The notes: generated from the letters alone by a model not told the origin. A stretch of 64,000 nucleotides of DNA from Unio delphinus (GCA_029339505.1 JAQISU010000179.1:6755501-6819500), one strand, 5' to 3'; numbered from the stretch's first letter, positions 1-13,705 are shown. A program made the numbers and translations.

Positions 1-465
1 ACTGCAGATATACTTGTATATGTCTACAAGGACAAGCAATTCATAGAAGGACACGCTCATCTTCAGAGACGTTTTATTGGCTCTTCTTCTAACTTGAAAC
101 AAATGATGTATAGTTAGTAAAATAAACTCTTTAAATAAATTACTAAATATTTACAAAATAATGCAACAGACTATGTTCTACTAATAAATAATGACAAACA
201 AGTAATGTTACGATAAGCCTACATATAACTAGTCAACGCGAAATATGCAAAATCGCGTATTAACATACAATATGAATGGGTTTATTTAAGGTCTAATTAT
301 ATTTAATATAACACAAAGATACATTTCATACATATAGCAATCACGATTAAACATCTATGATAAATAAATTACAATCTTTGAAAAACAAGAACAGTAAAGT
401 CATTTAAGGGGCGTGAAGCAAGCTGCTAACTTTGACCTGAGGGGAATGGCTATATATGATATGTG

Positions 466-466
<1 letters not shown>

Positions 467-500
<34 letters not shown>
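467..500. repeat. (CT)n microsatellite
   Basis: Uninterrupted CT dinucleotide run of about 34 bp. Confidence 0.95.
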
Positions 501-503
<3 letters not shown>

Positions 504-889
504 ATTATGGTAATTATTCAGTTGGTTGATTAAATGCAGTTTAGATATAATGAGGTATAACATGTCTTAAGATTATATATCCTAAATGCATTTTATGTAC
601 AAAAGAAACAATATCATCCATTTAAGTATATAAACACGCTGAGTATAGTATTGTTTTCATTTGGTTGATTCGTTCTGTTTGGTTTATTTTTGATTGTTCG
701 CCATGTCTTAAAATTTTGAAATACTAAAGTCCTATTTATTGAATGACTTTGAATATTATGAAAATACCTGTTTTAAATTATGTTTTAAAAATATCATTTT
801 CGTCCTTATACCAATATCAGCATTGTAGTAGAAATGTTCTGTTTAGATGTATGGGACGTGAAGGGATAAGCACAGAACCAGACTCTTTG

Positions 890-1010
890 AAATACACAAT
901 GAATTTAAGATGCATATTCTGATTGGACGAAATTCAGTAAAAACGTAAAAATACACAATGAATTCAAGAAGCGTAGTTTGATTGGACGAAATCCGGTAAC
1001 AATGTTTTGA
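890..1010 (+). repeat. Two-copy direct repeat, about 60 bp
   Basis: Two adjacent copies share AATACACAATGAATT, then an A/G-rich stretch, then TTGGACGAAAT and GTAA. They differ at several bases, so the duplication is not recent. Confidence 0.7.
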
Positions 1011-1471
1011 TAAAATTCTGGTCTTTAACTTCTACAAAGCAGTTTTCAATGACCATGCATTATCGAGCCTAACCTGGGTTCAACTTAAACACATTTGTGA
1101 TCATATGTGCTTGCCTCCAAAAATGTGGAAAGAAACCGATGATTGACTGCTTCAAGAATTATATTTGATGTCACTCTATGTGTTGAGCGTCTAAATACAA
1201 GTGCATATTTTGATAAGTGAACATGGTCTTCTTTATAATGACATTGTCAGTCTGTTCAAGTGCCATGTTCAGATTGTTCGAAAGATGAGATATATTCTTT
1301 GCTTGCTGTAAATGCAGCAGTTGCTATCCTGTTTTCTGTCTCTATATTAGCATTTTGAATTTCTTCTTTACAAGAAATAGTTTTGCCAGTTTGATTGTTT
1401 ATCATTTGTTCTGTCTCTATTTTGCAATTTGTACACGTGATACACAATTTTGCTGTCCTTTTGCTGTCGCT

Positions 1472-2026
1472 TTAAACGCAAATTTCTTGAAAATTCCCTT
1501 CATCTGTGGGAACAAACATATACTGAATGCAGCTTAACACATCAAATTCAGCTTCGTTCATATAATGAACTGTTTCTTCCTTGTTCTCACAAGAAGATTC
1601 ACCATCTATATTTACGAAGTTGTCTACTTTGAATGGACACTCTTCTTCAATATTCTTGTCGAGGCCATTGCAAGGATCTGCTGCGTTTCCTTCAAAACGG
1701 AAGCCATAGACCTCCCCACCGCCCGGTTTTAAAGACTGTCTCACATTATCGGCGAAAGATTCCTCTTCTTTAAAATATTCCTCTTCTTCAAAATGGCTAA
1801 AATACGGGGACAGGGGATCCTCGATATTTGGATTATGCATCAGGAAGAGCAATCCCATGATGCACCCTTCAATTCCATATCCGGGAGACCAACCGTCGGA
1901 TTCAAACATGTTAAGGCAGACGTTGGAATCAGAGCATGTATCAGTGCCGTCAATATTGGGGTGATATATATTGGTACAGCACCATACTTTAGGTGGTTTG
2001 GCGGGAAAGGTAGATTCAAGGTAGAC
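1472..2026 (-). CDS. E2 conjugating-enzyme-like protein, exon 2 (C-terminal part)
   Basis: This is the terminal coding exon of a ubiquitin- or NEDD8-conjugating (E2, UBC-fold) protein that would accept ubiquitin or a ubiquitin-like protein on a cysteine. The exon opens at an AG acceptor (minus strand, just beyond 2,026) in phase 0. It encodes the second half of the UBC fold: a PPKVW strand, the HPN tripeptide (IYHPNID), the active-site region NVCLN with the likely catalytic cysteine, a GWSP segment and the EDPL motif near the end of the fold. About 110 residues then follow that are not part of a normal E2 and are rich in Glu and Asp (FEEEEYFKEEE). Joined to exon 1 it gives 243 residues, against about 150-185 for a minimal E2. 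The GYYKGGK motif in exon 1 and the PPKV segment here are closest to UBE2M/UBE2F-type NEDD8 E2s, but I cannot fix the subfamily. UBE2M-like is a guess. Confidence 0.82.
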   Translation of the reverse strand, partial: VYLESTFPAKPPKVWCCTNIYHPNIDGTDTCSDSNVCLNMFESDGWSPGYGIEGCIMGLLFLMHNPNIEDPLSPYFSHFEEEEYFKEEESFADNVRQSLKPGGGEVYGFRFEGNAADPCNGLDKNIEEECPFKVDNFVNIDGESSCENKEETVHYMNEAEFDVLSCIQYMFVPTDEGNFQEICV

Positions 2027-2907
2027 CTGTGAACATAACAAAGCAAAAAAAGCTACAGTGGCGATACCAGTTTAATCACTTCTTAAACTACTTTCTTTGA
2101 CGATTTATTAAATATACCTGCCCTTATATCAGTTACTTTTACGTGCTTTATTTGTGCTGTATTTTTCATAGTAATGTGATCTATACCTCTGGTCAATCAA
2201 TTACTACATATTTTCTAAGAAAAAATAAATATGGAGTATACCTGCAGTCCCTCCAAGCAGTAAATAAACTGGACTGAATATTCACAAAAATGCATAAGAA
2301 AAATGAATCTTGGGCTTATTCAATATTTTTAAAACAAATTGTCTCTTTTTCCTGTAGCTAATCCGCGTGTCACATAGCATTTAACGGCACACCAGCACAA
2401 TTGACCTATCGCCACTTGTCAATCATGCTGATGCTGATACCACTCAGTGAATGCATGATGCCAGTTAAAGGCAACGTTCAAGCATTGTAATAACGAAGAA
2501 TTTCACAACAACCCAGTGAGGATAAGCCCTTCAAAATAAATGTAAACATGAACGACAAGATAAACTTTAAATTGTAAAGATCTTAAAATGATATGTACCG
2601 GTATGTCAAAAGCAAGAGTAATCTTATTAGGTGATAAATGACCGAAATGTATTTTTGTGCTCTCTAATCAGAGTTACAATATACAATGGCAGTATGCAAC
2701 GTTACAACACCTAAATCCCATATTAATAGACAATGATTTGTATTAATGCTGGTATTGTTTAATTTCTGAAATTCTGATGAAATTTATTATTAATATGGCT
2801 ACCACTTACATTACATATTGCACTGCTGATTCTGCCTTCATGTCGTATCTGCATAAAGAAGTAAAGAAAGTGGGGAAAAAAGAAAGAAAACAAACATTTC
2901 AACTTAC

Positions 2908-3084
2908 CTTAAAAACTACCTTTCCTCCCTTATAGTATCCGCAACTTGGGATTATCTCAACTTTAAAATATGAAGAGTTCCCTTTTTCAACTCCAAAATC
3001 GACAATTCTGGCCTGATTTTGTGAGAGTTCGCCAAGTCTGTTCCCAAGCCTGTGAATCTCTTTGGCGATGGAAAATGCAGCCAT
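2908..3084 (-). CDS. E2 conjugating-enzyme-like protein, exon 1 (N-terminal part)
   Basis: Encodes 59 residues from an ATG at 3,084 to an AAG|GTAAGT donor at 2,908/2,907, phase 0, with an 881-bp intron to exon 2. The sequence starts with a short helix (IHRLGNRLGEL) and continues with strands ending GYYKGGKVVFK, which match the first beta-strands of the UBC fold (the P-x-x-GxYxGG-x-F pattern). The exon joins in frame to VYLESTFPAKPPK in exon 2, which completes the standard UBC strand order. The N terminus lacks the extended peptide that UBE2M uses to bind NAE1, which argues against a simple orthologue. Confidence 0.75.
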
Positions 3085-3748
3085 TGTCGATCAAATATTA
3101 TAACAGTGACGGTGCTTCGTGATTTTAATTTATTATTGAAATTCGTACAAGTTAACGTGTACATGTACTTTTTTGAATTCATCTCAATGAATATGCCAAC
3201 GGAAACATGGTTGATCTATAACAAATAATTTACTGGCTACATCGTTACTGAATAATGAATTTTGTTTTAACGGCTACATCGTTAATGAATAACGAAATTT
3301 GCTGGACCAAGTCTTTTATACCGAGGTAAATGGTGCAATAGGGTAGAAATACACTTGGTCGATATGCTCGGTCTATTTTTAGAATATAACCTAACTCTCC
3401 TTAAGCTATATTTAGCTATCAGTTCAGTCCATTTTCGAAGTCATTTTTTGGACAAATCTTAGGAAACACACCGCTACGGGGAAACTCATTGACTTTAAAT
3501 TTCTAAGCTTCATTGACCAAACCTTTATCGCACAGCATAGATCCAGCCTTGAGACAAGCAGTTTTGTTTATTCCATTGCTGCCGGTCGAGGAGACATGTT
3601 GATTTTGTCTCTTCTATCCTGTGTCAGTACGTCAGTCTGTCTGTACAGCGTTGTTAGTAATAGTGCGCAAAAAGCATTCAACGTAGACAAATCAAAATTG
3701 GCTTGAATATTTGCGTATATATGCAGATGATTGGGGCATTACTCCAAA

Positions 3749-3753
<5 letters not shown>

Positions 3754-3835
<82 letters not shown>
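3754..3835. repeat. (AT)n microsatellite
   Basis: About 82 bp of pure AT repeat. Confidence 0.95.
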
Positions 3836-3838
<3 letters not shown>

Positions 3839-4699
3839 GAAATGATATATACCTTAAACAGTTTACCTATATTAAAATAATGTAATCTATGTACTCCTAG
3901 CAATTATAATTATACATAATTACAATGTTCAGTTTTTGTTCTGTTGATTTAAAGTCAAAATAATGGCGTAACGACTAGCGTATCAACATAAGCCTTACTA
4001 TCACGTTACTTTATATAAGAATAATATAAAATGAGTTTATAGATTGAACTAAAAAACAAAATAGAGAAATATACGATCCACTTTCTAACGCATTTTGTGA
4101 ATTGTCACGTACGTGATGTATTCAATTTCCTACATACATTTAAATGCTTGTATAGGGTAACTTCATTTCGTTGCCAGGAGGTCAAAGCTGAGTAAACAGA
4201 GCTATATGTATTATGTATTAATTTCCTGTTTACATTAAATAATGTCGCTACTTTGAACATCATTTGCTCCAACTCGGTATTACCACCTGTACCGTGGGCA
4301 GACACATATCGTTACTTTCTCATTGCTTCTAACCCACACCTACTCGAAAATCTTTTTCATTTAAACAACCGTTGCGACTCATGTTAGTTACGTAGATATA
4401 AAGCCACACGTGTCCATATCGACCTTAAGGCCAATAGTAAAATAAGTTGACTGTGTCGGCCATAACAACTGATACAGTCATTGAATGGACTCGTTCAGGT
4501 ACATGTTTTGCAAACGATTTCATCATTCGGTATACATGAGTAATAATTTAACCCCGTGCTGAACTGAAAACATATCATCATCATTGCAGGGGCTTGACTG
4601 AGTTTAAAGGGCAAAGCACCTATAAATAATGCATGTAATATACACAATAATAGGTGAGGACACCAAACTTGTCATTGTACATCGGACAGGTCAATTGTT

Positions 4700-4800
4700 A
4701 GTCTGCTTCCCTGCTTAGTATACTCCCTGCGTTGCAGTCCGCTATATTTAGCTATACTTGCTATAGCGGAGGAGCATACTAAGCAGGGAACCAGACTAGT
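4700..4800. repeat. Palindromic hairpin element (MITE-like)
   Basis: The left arm reads TAGTCTG, TTCCCTGCTTAGTATACTCC and then CGCTATA. The right arm is its reverse complement: TATAGCG, GGAGCATACTAAGCAGGGAA and CAGACTA. The arms are separated by a short spacer (TTTAGCTATACTTGC). Such long near-perfect palindromes are usually small non-autonomous DNA transposons. No clear target duplication could be assigned. Confidence 0.7.
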
Positions 4801-7800
4801 CCATTGTAGGCACCAATACAAACTAAGATTTAATGCTATTTGGTCATTTTAGTTTTGGCCATGGTAGTTTGATTTCTAATTAGACTAATCCATATTTAAG
4901 TAAATAATTAAGCTTGACACCTCCTCCATTATATCCTTTACTGAACTTATTTCTACTTGACCGTAAAATGCACGATTTTAAGACTGAATTGATTACCTTT
5001 TGATCTTCTCTGTTTACTTGTATATCTATCTTCAGGCTAGAATAAATTACATTTCTCCCCAAAATATCCATTATATGTACTATTCTAACCACTATACATT
5101 AAAAGCAATATCCATAATTTGTATACAATCAATAACAAAACGATTCTGCTAACCTGATTTTAATTTACCATTTGTTGATTAAAATGAGACCCACAACCTC
5201 TAATTACTTTGTTAACTTAAAAATGGTGGATTAATGCGCAAATGATTAAACGTATAATACATTTCTAATTACTGGTAGTTTAAATCGCGTACCGAAATTA
5301 ACAAATTTCAAAATTTGAAAGTAACACAAATTACAGCGTACATTTATTCCTTAAAAAGAAAAGACTTTAGACCAAGGAACGAAGTGATAAGCATACTCAG
5401 TAATAACGGCTAATAACAATCCTCTGTTCAAGGCAAAGAAAGGGGTGTTTGTGATTAATATTGATAAATAATGCTTTCTTTCTCAAAAAAAGTGGAAGAA
5501 GCAAATACGAAGGAAATCAATAACTCAAAAGAAAATATCGCCACAGCTAAACGTTATTTCATTTAAGGTGGTCCTGAAACCAGATTATCAGGTGCCTCTA
5601 CATAAAGTGGCTAACGATTGATTTACTGATGATAGTACAAACACAGGACGAGATAAGCTGACCCCAAAGATCAAGGATACAAAGTGGTTCTGAGCCCAGA
5701 TCGTTAGACCCTGCCGCAAAAGGTAGCAATATCAGAATTACTAAATTGGAAAATAAACTACGGTCCAATAACCGGACCTTCATCTTCACTAACAAGGTTC
5801 CGATCTATTAACCATGTCTATTCCTTGGCGGATCGAACATTAATTTTAGTGCCTGTTCCTTGCTACATCAATTGAATTTCAGGAGTTGCCTCCCTTAGTA
5901 TGTAATGACAAATAGCCAATAGTGTAACAGCGGTGGATTATATATCGGCCAAAAGTGATCGAGAAATTGACTTCAGAAGGATAATTTGTACTATCGAAGC
6001 TATGCCTATATACCATAGAGAAGACATTGTAGGTGTATTTGAGTGAATGGTATTTGTGCAAACACAGACCGGCAGTGGACAATTAAATACTTATTTATGA
6101 GTCCATTCAAGTTGTGTTCAGTGTTTAAATTTTTAACAACATTATTTTGATTGCTTGCGGCCGCATCCAATGAAATTCACAAACCCGAAGCACAGAAATA
6201 TCTGCTCGATCCTCCAAGATATATAGGCTTGACATATTGGAACCTTGGCTAGTGAAAAGATGCCGGACCTCAAGCTAACAATAATGTATGGTGGTCAAAT
6301 CAAAGAGCATCATGTCCGACCGCACATTGCGATAGCGGATTGCAAAATAACCACAGAAAGATGAAAAGTAACAAATTGCACCAACACTTATACAGAACTA
6401 AAACTAACCACAAAAAAATGAGATACTATAAGAGGGTCAAACCCAAACCACTAGGCCCAGCCCCACAAGATGGCAGAGACTGAATTAGATCTACGCTACA
6501 ACGCAAAATGCAGTTGTTTACTAAAACTAAATGACGTTCTTTAATCCTGGACAGGAATTGTTACTTAGTGTCACTCTCTCCTCTTTTGTAAACTATAATA
6601 ATTAAAACTATATCATTGGTGGAGTCTGGAGAGAGTACAACAACTCCTAGGTCGGGTGGATGATATCAAATGTTACTCTCACACTAAGCACATGAAGAGA
6701 AAATCGCGTCTCTGGGAATCGCCTAAGAGTTCGTCAGTAAGGTGATGGATGAAGTCCTGAAGATCATTGCGGCGAGGGCGGAGGAGATTATGATAAAGAA
6801 GAAGGAGAGGAAAGAAAAACACCGTTTCTGAAGAGGAACAACGATAGCTTTTCCTAAAATTGGATGCGTATCCATGAAGAGTTTTGAATATTGGGTCGCA
6901 TGGATTTGATGCTGGAAAAAGAAGGTTGGGAGAAGAAGAACAATAATATGCGTCCTGTGGTGCCGAATCATAGAGATATAATAACTGCTGAGGGGATGGT
7001 AACAGAAACCCAACGGCCTTTTTGTGGCTACCCATTTCTCTCGAAAAGAGAGATACCTGTTCCAATAATATGTGCCAAACATCTGTGGTTATGTATAGTT
7101 GTGTATATGCTGTTTATGTGTATGTCTTTCACAAAAGAAAATTATAAGTAAAACTCCACACGTCTTCTCTTGCGTTTGTTTTATATCTTTAGTGAAATTA
7201 ATATGATTGAAATTTTCTCTAAACTGTATTAAACATAACTTTTCATTGAATTATATTCAAAGTAATTTTCTACTAAAATAAATTGAGATTAATTTCATTT
7301 ATTTCTGTATCACAACTATATACTGTTATAATAAAGATTAGGCCCTTATGAACTAAGTCAACATCTTTCTTGCACTATACATTTCTGTTGGATCTTGGGG
7401 TCAGAAAAACTTACACTCGATCTGTTGTGCCGGTTGTTGAACTAACGAATTCCTAAAATTATGTTCCAGTGAGTAAGAAAGCTGATGTGGCAAAATTGTC
7501 CGTCTAATAACGTACCCATGGGAATAGTCTATAAAATACGATGAAGCATCACTTTGAGATTCTGGCGAAACGCAAGAGCTGGGCGTATGGCCATATTTGA
7601 CGACGTCCTAAGAGACTGCGTATAAAGAGCCAGAGCGGTTATATTGGGAAAAAAACATCCGTTTCGTCGGAACTCAAAGGTGACTTCTGTCATTACAGGT
7701 AAGACACCGTCTCCATACAATTTTCAAAATAGTATAGGAGTTTTTAGTGTTAAGATGTTAATCTAGCATCGGTACATTTGCAATATAAGATTATTTAAAT

Positions 7801-8394
7801 ATTTCTGTATTATTCTTTAATATAATGTATTGAAAAGTTTAACTGTTTGTAGACCATATATTTAATTGTAATAATACTCTACGATGATATTAAAATACGA
7901 TGTTCACTACCAACTTTATACTCAGTAATAGTTACTTTAGAAATAAAATACACTTTACATAATACAGTTTAATATGTTGGTATTTTCGATTAAATTCAGT
8001 AAAATATATTTTTACTAAATGATTGCAGTATTAATCTGAAATATTGAATTTAAAATTATTTAGCTATCGTGAATTTATTCGATATTTAATTACCCGTAGT
8101 ATTATCTAAAAGGCAGAAATCATACGAATATATAATGTTAATAAGCGATGGAATATCATAGTTTTATATGTTTCACTTATTATCTGTAGTTTAAGATTAT
8201 GTAGACTGATATTTGAATGTAGTCTTATATATTGACTATTTCAATAAAATGAGCCGTTTCGTTGGAACTTGGAAGACTCGTATCGTTACAGCATCCCTCT
8301 CTTTGACCTCTTGCATTGCCAAATTCCCCAAGATGTAGCCGTATCTATACCATTATGAGTGTATGAGTGACACCTCCTTTAAAATAGCCTGAAT

Positions 8395-8396
<2 letters not shown>

Positions 8397-8490
<94 letters not shown>
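8397..8490. repeat. (CT)n microsatellite
   Basis: About 94 bp of CT repeat. A GA tract follows about 105 bp downstream, so the two are complementary. Confidence 0.95.
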
Positions 8491-8493
<3 letters not shown>

Positions 8494-8591
8494 GATGGAA
8501 AACAGCATTTAATTGAGTGTATGTAATAAAAATTCATAAAAAGTATGTATGTGAAGGTATATTATGGTCTATAAACTCTTCCAGCCTTATT

Positions 8592-8594
<3 letters not shown>

Positions 8595-8681
<87 letters not shown>

Positions 8682-8705
8682 TGTGTGTGTGTGTGTGTGT
8701 GTGTG
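8595..8705. repeat. (GA)n then (GT)n microsatellite
   Basis: A GA run of about 86 bp passes into about 25 bp of GT. Confidence 0.95.
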
Positions 8706-8838
8706 GTAATCAAAAGTGGTTGCTGGGATGTAGGGCGATTTGGATTGTAATAAAAATCAGACGACGAATTTTAGGGCGAATGTTAGGATAGTATTAAAAG
8801 CAAGCAGGCGGTGGATAGTATATGTGGCGTGGATTCGG

Positions 8839-8839
<1 letters not shown>

Positions 8840-8932
<93 letters not shown>
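8840..8932. repeat. (AT)n microsatellite
   Basis: About 93 bp of AT repeat. Confidence 0.95.
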
Positions 8933-8936
<4 letters not shown>

Positions 8937-9365
8937 TAACATTAAATTTTCTATTGTGCATCCATTTCTCACCTGATCCTCAACTGCATGGGCATTTTAG
9001 GGCATAGTTACATCCCTTGTTAAATTCCTCTTATGATACAGGTTGTCTCCCCATATCACATACCCCCTTATGCCTTAGAGCGCCTTTTCATGTAACCTAT
9101 GTCGGAATTTGATTCCCCTTATCTCTTGCAGTGTTTCATACAACTGCTTGAATTGGCTTATGAGCATGATAACATTTATTTAAAAAAATATCAAACCCAT
9201 AGCTGATGAACGATGCCACTTAAGTAAATCTTTTCTTCCAAATACATAATAATTATTGTTCCAGGCAAACTTAACAGATGGGTACATCTTGATACTGAGA
9301 CAAATTCAATGATTTTCTATGCATCGCACATATCTTTATATGGAAATTTATAAATGAAATGGAAA

Positions 9366-9488
<123 letters not shown>

Positions 9489-10964
9489 GTTACTGAAAAT
9501 AACATTCAGCCAGCAGTTTCAGTCCAGTCGAGGGACACTGTTATCTTCAAGTAATGAACATATTCCGTAATTTTATTTTTAACAAATGAAATAATTTTGC
9601 ATTATTGACGAGGACTGGTACGACACCAGTTGTGCTCTCAAAACTGCCTAGTACAAATTGTCTTTGTGTCCTTGTTTGGTGATACTGCCTAGGAATATCG
9701 AAGCCAACCGAGACTTAACGATCAAAGGGAGGCAACTCTTAAACATTGTATTCCGCTCCAGCCAGTACTCGACGTAATCTCAATATTGGTGCTCGACATT
9801 GCCTGGCAACCAGGTAAACATGTACCGTGAGATGAGACATGCACATGTTATTTCTATTGATCAAATCCATTAAAAGCCCAATCAAGATATTAATGTACAC
9901 TGAAGAGTCTGGAAAGAGTGACGATATACAGAATTTTATTAATCATTAGTCCGTGTAATTCAAGACAACCATGGTGGGTTATACACTGTTTTATATAATC
10001 GACGCGCTTTGTGCTGTCTTAACACTATCAAGGTGAATTATGTGTGTGTGCGTGCATTTGTTTTTATGTTTGTGTCACCTTTAAATGTATGTTACAGCAT
10101 ACATACATAATTGATATACTGTTGTACTGGTATTTGGCTGGTACTCCCAGAATATACATTAAATATGTTCTCTTTTAGACTTACATTTACTCTGAGAATT
10201 TTACGTCATATCTGCCCTTCGGGTAGCCTCATTATTTGTTGTCATTGGAGTTACTGTTGACAGTCGGTGTTATACACACATTGAAAATTATTCTGCGAAG
10301 TATGATTGCACAAGTTTAGTGGCTTGAAAAAAGTTAAAGGTAAGATAAGTCCTTCTGAGTCAGGTGTCCTTGAGGGGTTTCTTTTTATCAGAATTTGTCT
10401 CTTAGGACAACAAATTTATCAGTGTGATCAATCATGATATTTAACTTGTGGTGACTTAATAGATAGCAGGGCCTCTCTGAATGCTTGTCATTATGAAATC
10501 TATTGATTTTTTTCTTCTTCTTCAATGCTAGTAATGGAACACAGGGATTTGTCGGCTGAGTCTTGGCAATTCCAGGTACTCGTATCAGTAACTTTATCCA
10601 TACCGTAGGTTTCCATGCATCCATGCATGGTTGGCAACATTTTTCCTCATCATTAACAAATCCTCTTTTAGATATTTAATGTGAATATTTTGGCTCCAAA
10701 ATAATTTTTTTTCAATAGTGTTCTCAACCTTTCTATTTGCCTGGGGCAGTTGAAGGGTGATTTTTTTTGTTGTTGAGTTAATGATTGTAGTCACAAGTCT
10801 GAACTTGTATGTAGAATACATAACTACTGCATGTAAATGTTTTTTGAATTTATACAGCACTGTAAATGAAACCTTGAACCATATCAGGGCACTAAAAGTC
10901 TGTCACCAGGATGATAATTTGTATTGGTCTTGATGGGAACAAAATCTGACATAATTGATGCATT

Positions 10965-11150
10965 ATGAATAACAGTAAAGAACACAGTTATTTTGTAATG
11001 CCTGCAAGAAGAGTCAGTAAATCCTCTGGGCAACGAGCAGTTCTCGTCATTGATAATAAGGAATATGATTCTAAAGATATTCACTGGGAGGTACAAAAGA
11101 ATCCAAGACATCCAATTTATACAGTGAAGGCTGAACCAGAAAAGGTCAAG
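10965..11150 (+). CDS. DUF4537-like gene, coding exon 1
   Basis: The ATG at 10,965 is the first in frame after a TGA at 10,956. The exon codes for residues 1-62 and ends AAG|GTATGT in phase 0. It is basic and hydrophilic, with no domain I recognise (contains MPARRVSKSSG and EYDSKDIHWEV). A second in-frame Met at residue 12 is an alternative start. Confidence 0.7.
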
Positions 11151-11180
11151 GTATGTTACAGGAACTAAGTAAAGCTAGGA

Positions 11181-11183
<3 letters not shown>

Positions 11184-11237
<54 letters not shown>
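11184..11237. repeat. (GT)n microsatellite
   Basis: About 54 bp of GT repeat just inside the intron. Confidence 0.95.
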
Positions 11238-11238
<1 letters not shown>

Positions 11239-11849
11239 TTTGGATTTTAAAATTAAGTACAGCTAAGAAAGTATATTTTTTTGTATGGGTGGAGGGTGGG
11301 GGTGTATGATCTTTATAGCTGTGTCAGGTATCCATATTTGTATCTACATAGCAGTCATCTGATTATTAATTATCTCCATATAACAATATATATGTAAGTA
11401 TTACAATATTCATCTTCATCTTTGTTGATCTGTCATTTACTTTATTACTTATCAGTCTGATCTTCTTTCAATAAATTACCATATAACATGGACTAATATT
11501 GATTTGTTTTTTATAATATGTCAATACCTTCCTATGTCTTTCCTTATTCTTGCTGTGAAATAGTGTTAAACATAGTGCACTCATGCAAGAAATGAAGCCC
11601 TAAATGATTCTACAACTCCAGTCAATTAGTTCTATTATTCCAGTCACAAATCAGATGACCTGCTGGAACAATGTTATTATTTTATTCCAGTCACAGATTA
11701 CCTGATATACTGGAATGATGTTCATAGTGTTAGAACAATATAATTTCTATGGTTTGGGTGGCTTGAGGTTAGAAGCTTGGGGATGAAACTGTATATGTAA
11801 TTTTAGTCTATTTCATTGTCTAAGTCCTCTTTTCACTAACATTAAAAGT

Positions 11850-12575
11850 GGGTTGGTACAAAGGTTTTCAATACTGACATTTCAAAAATAAATATATAGT
11901 TGGTTGGTATTCATGTTGTCAATATTGACATTTGAAAATAAATATATAGTTGGTTGGTATTCAGGTTGTCAATATTGACATTTCAAAAGTAAATATATAG
12001 TTGGTTGGTATCCAGGTTGTCAATACTGACATTTGAAAATAAATATATTGTTGGTTGGTATTCAGGTTGTCAGTAATGACAGTTCAAAAATAAATATATA
12101 GTTGGTTGGTATTCAGGTTGTCAATACTGACATTTCAAAAGTAAATATATAGTTAGTTGGTATTCAGGTTGTCAATACTGACATTTCAAAAGTAAATATA
12201 TAGTTGGTTGGTATTCATGTTGTCAATACTGACATTTAAAAATAAATATATAGTTGGTTGGTATTCAGGTTGTCAATACTGAGATTTCAAAAATAAATAT
12301 ATAGTTGTTTGCTATCCAGTTTGTCAATATTGACATTTGAAAATAAATATATAGTTAGTTGGTATTCAGGTTGTCAATACTGACATTTCAAAAGTAAATA
12401 TATAGTTGGTTGGTATCCAGGTTGTCAATACTGACATTTCAAAAATAAATATATAGTTAGTTGGTATTCAGGTTGTCAATACATTCTGACATTCGAAAAT
12501 AAATACATTTATAGTCAGTTGGTATCCTGGTTGTCATTACTGACTTTTGGAAATAGATATATCTATAACCATTTA
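11850..12575. repeat. 51-bp minisatellite, about 14 copies
   Basis: The unit contains TTGGTTGGTATTCAGG, TTGTCAATACTGACATTT and AAATAAATATATAG. The copies differ by point changes, and the right edge degenerates. Confidence 0.9.
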
Positions 12576-12589
12576 TGCAGAAACCTGCT

Positions 12590-13180
12590 GCAAGAAATGA
12601 AGCCTTTTGTATTCATTCCACCCAACTATGCAGCAACCATCTGTATTTTATTCCATCTGCTTTTCCACTCAACCTTTTTACTATAATTCCAAATATATCC
12701 TATCTACTATTGAATCCAGCCATGCAATTTACCTACCTAATTTATCCCATCTGCTATTCAACCTAGTCTTGTGACTACAATTCCAGATTTATCTCATCTG
12801 CGGTTCCACCCAACATTGTAACTACAATCCCAAATTTATCCCATCTGCTATTTCAACAGCCATGTATCTTTCCACACCAGTTTATCCAATCTTTTATTCC
12901 ACCTAACCTTGCATCTACCCTCCACAGTTTATCCCACCTGCTATTCCACCCAACCTCGCAACTACCTTTGACAATATATCACATCTGCAATTCCAACAGC
13001 CGTGCTTCATTCCTCCCCAGTTTATCCAATTTTTTATTCTTCCCAACCTTGCAACTGCTTTCCCCAATGATTCCATCAACTATTGCACCCAACCTTGTAA
13101 ATACCCTCCACAGTTTATCCCATCTGCTATTCCATCCAGCCATGCACCCTTCCTCCCCCATTTATCCCATCTGCTAGCTT
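12590..13180. repeat. Degenerate tandem array, pyrimidine-rich
   Basis: Units of roughly 45 bp recur with large variation. Shared words are TTTATCCCATCTGCTATTCC and CACCCAACCTTGCAACTAC. The array is clearly old. Confidence 0.75.
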
Positions 13181-13636
13181 GACATATGGGTTGATACAGA
13201 CAGGGGGATTAATTCCACTCATAAACCATTTTAAATTTCAACTTTCAAATTTATTTCAGTGTTCAAGGTCTGCATGGTATAATATAAGGCACACATATAT
13301 AAACATATGCATGCATCGACTTGATCATTTTTGGAATAGCATTTGTATCATGCTCAAGTGGTAACAGTCAATATCACAATAGTAAAGGTGCCTTTTGCTT
13401 AGATGAAATAAATACATGTTTTCTTAGAAATGAAAGGTCGTAAGGTCATCCATTTTATGTGCCAATTAAAACACATAAGTCCACGATGAGTAGACAAATT
13501 AGTCATGGTTATTAAACATTCATAATTTTGAAATGCATGTAAAATTTAATTAAGCAAAAGGTAGGTCATTCATTTTATTTTTCACTGCCTTATATGTCTA
13601 TATAATTATGATCCATTCTTCTATCTGTGAAATTTA

Positions 13637-13657
13637 CACACACACACACACACACAC

Positions 13658-13701
<44 letters not shown>
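13637..13701. repeat. (AC)n and (AT)n microsatellite
   Basis: An AC run followed by about 40 bp of AT, then a T/C-rich tract. Confidence 0.9.

Positions 13702-13705
<4 letters not shown>

Larger units (their letters stand above)
1..1471. other. Intergenic DNA, no gene recognised
   Basis: AT-rich sequence downstream of the minus-strand E2 gene. It contains a (CT)n tract at 467-500 and a direct duplication of about 60 bp at 890-1,010. The short open frames lack splice context or recognisable domains. The minus-strand 3' UTR of the E2 gene must lie in the right part of this stretch. Confidence 0.6.

Noticed and set aside
6679..7082. Two overlapping minus-strand frames of about 120 residues
   Set aside because: No recognisable domain, no splice context, and the composition is not protein-like in either frame. 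Kept as intergenic.
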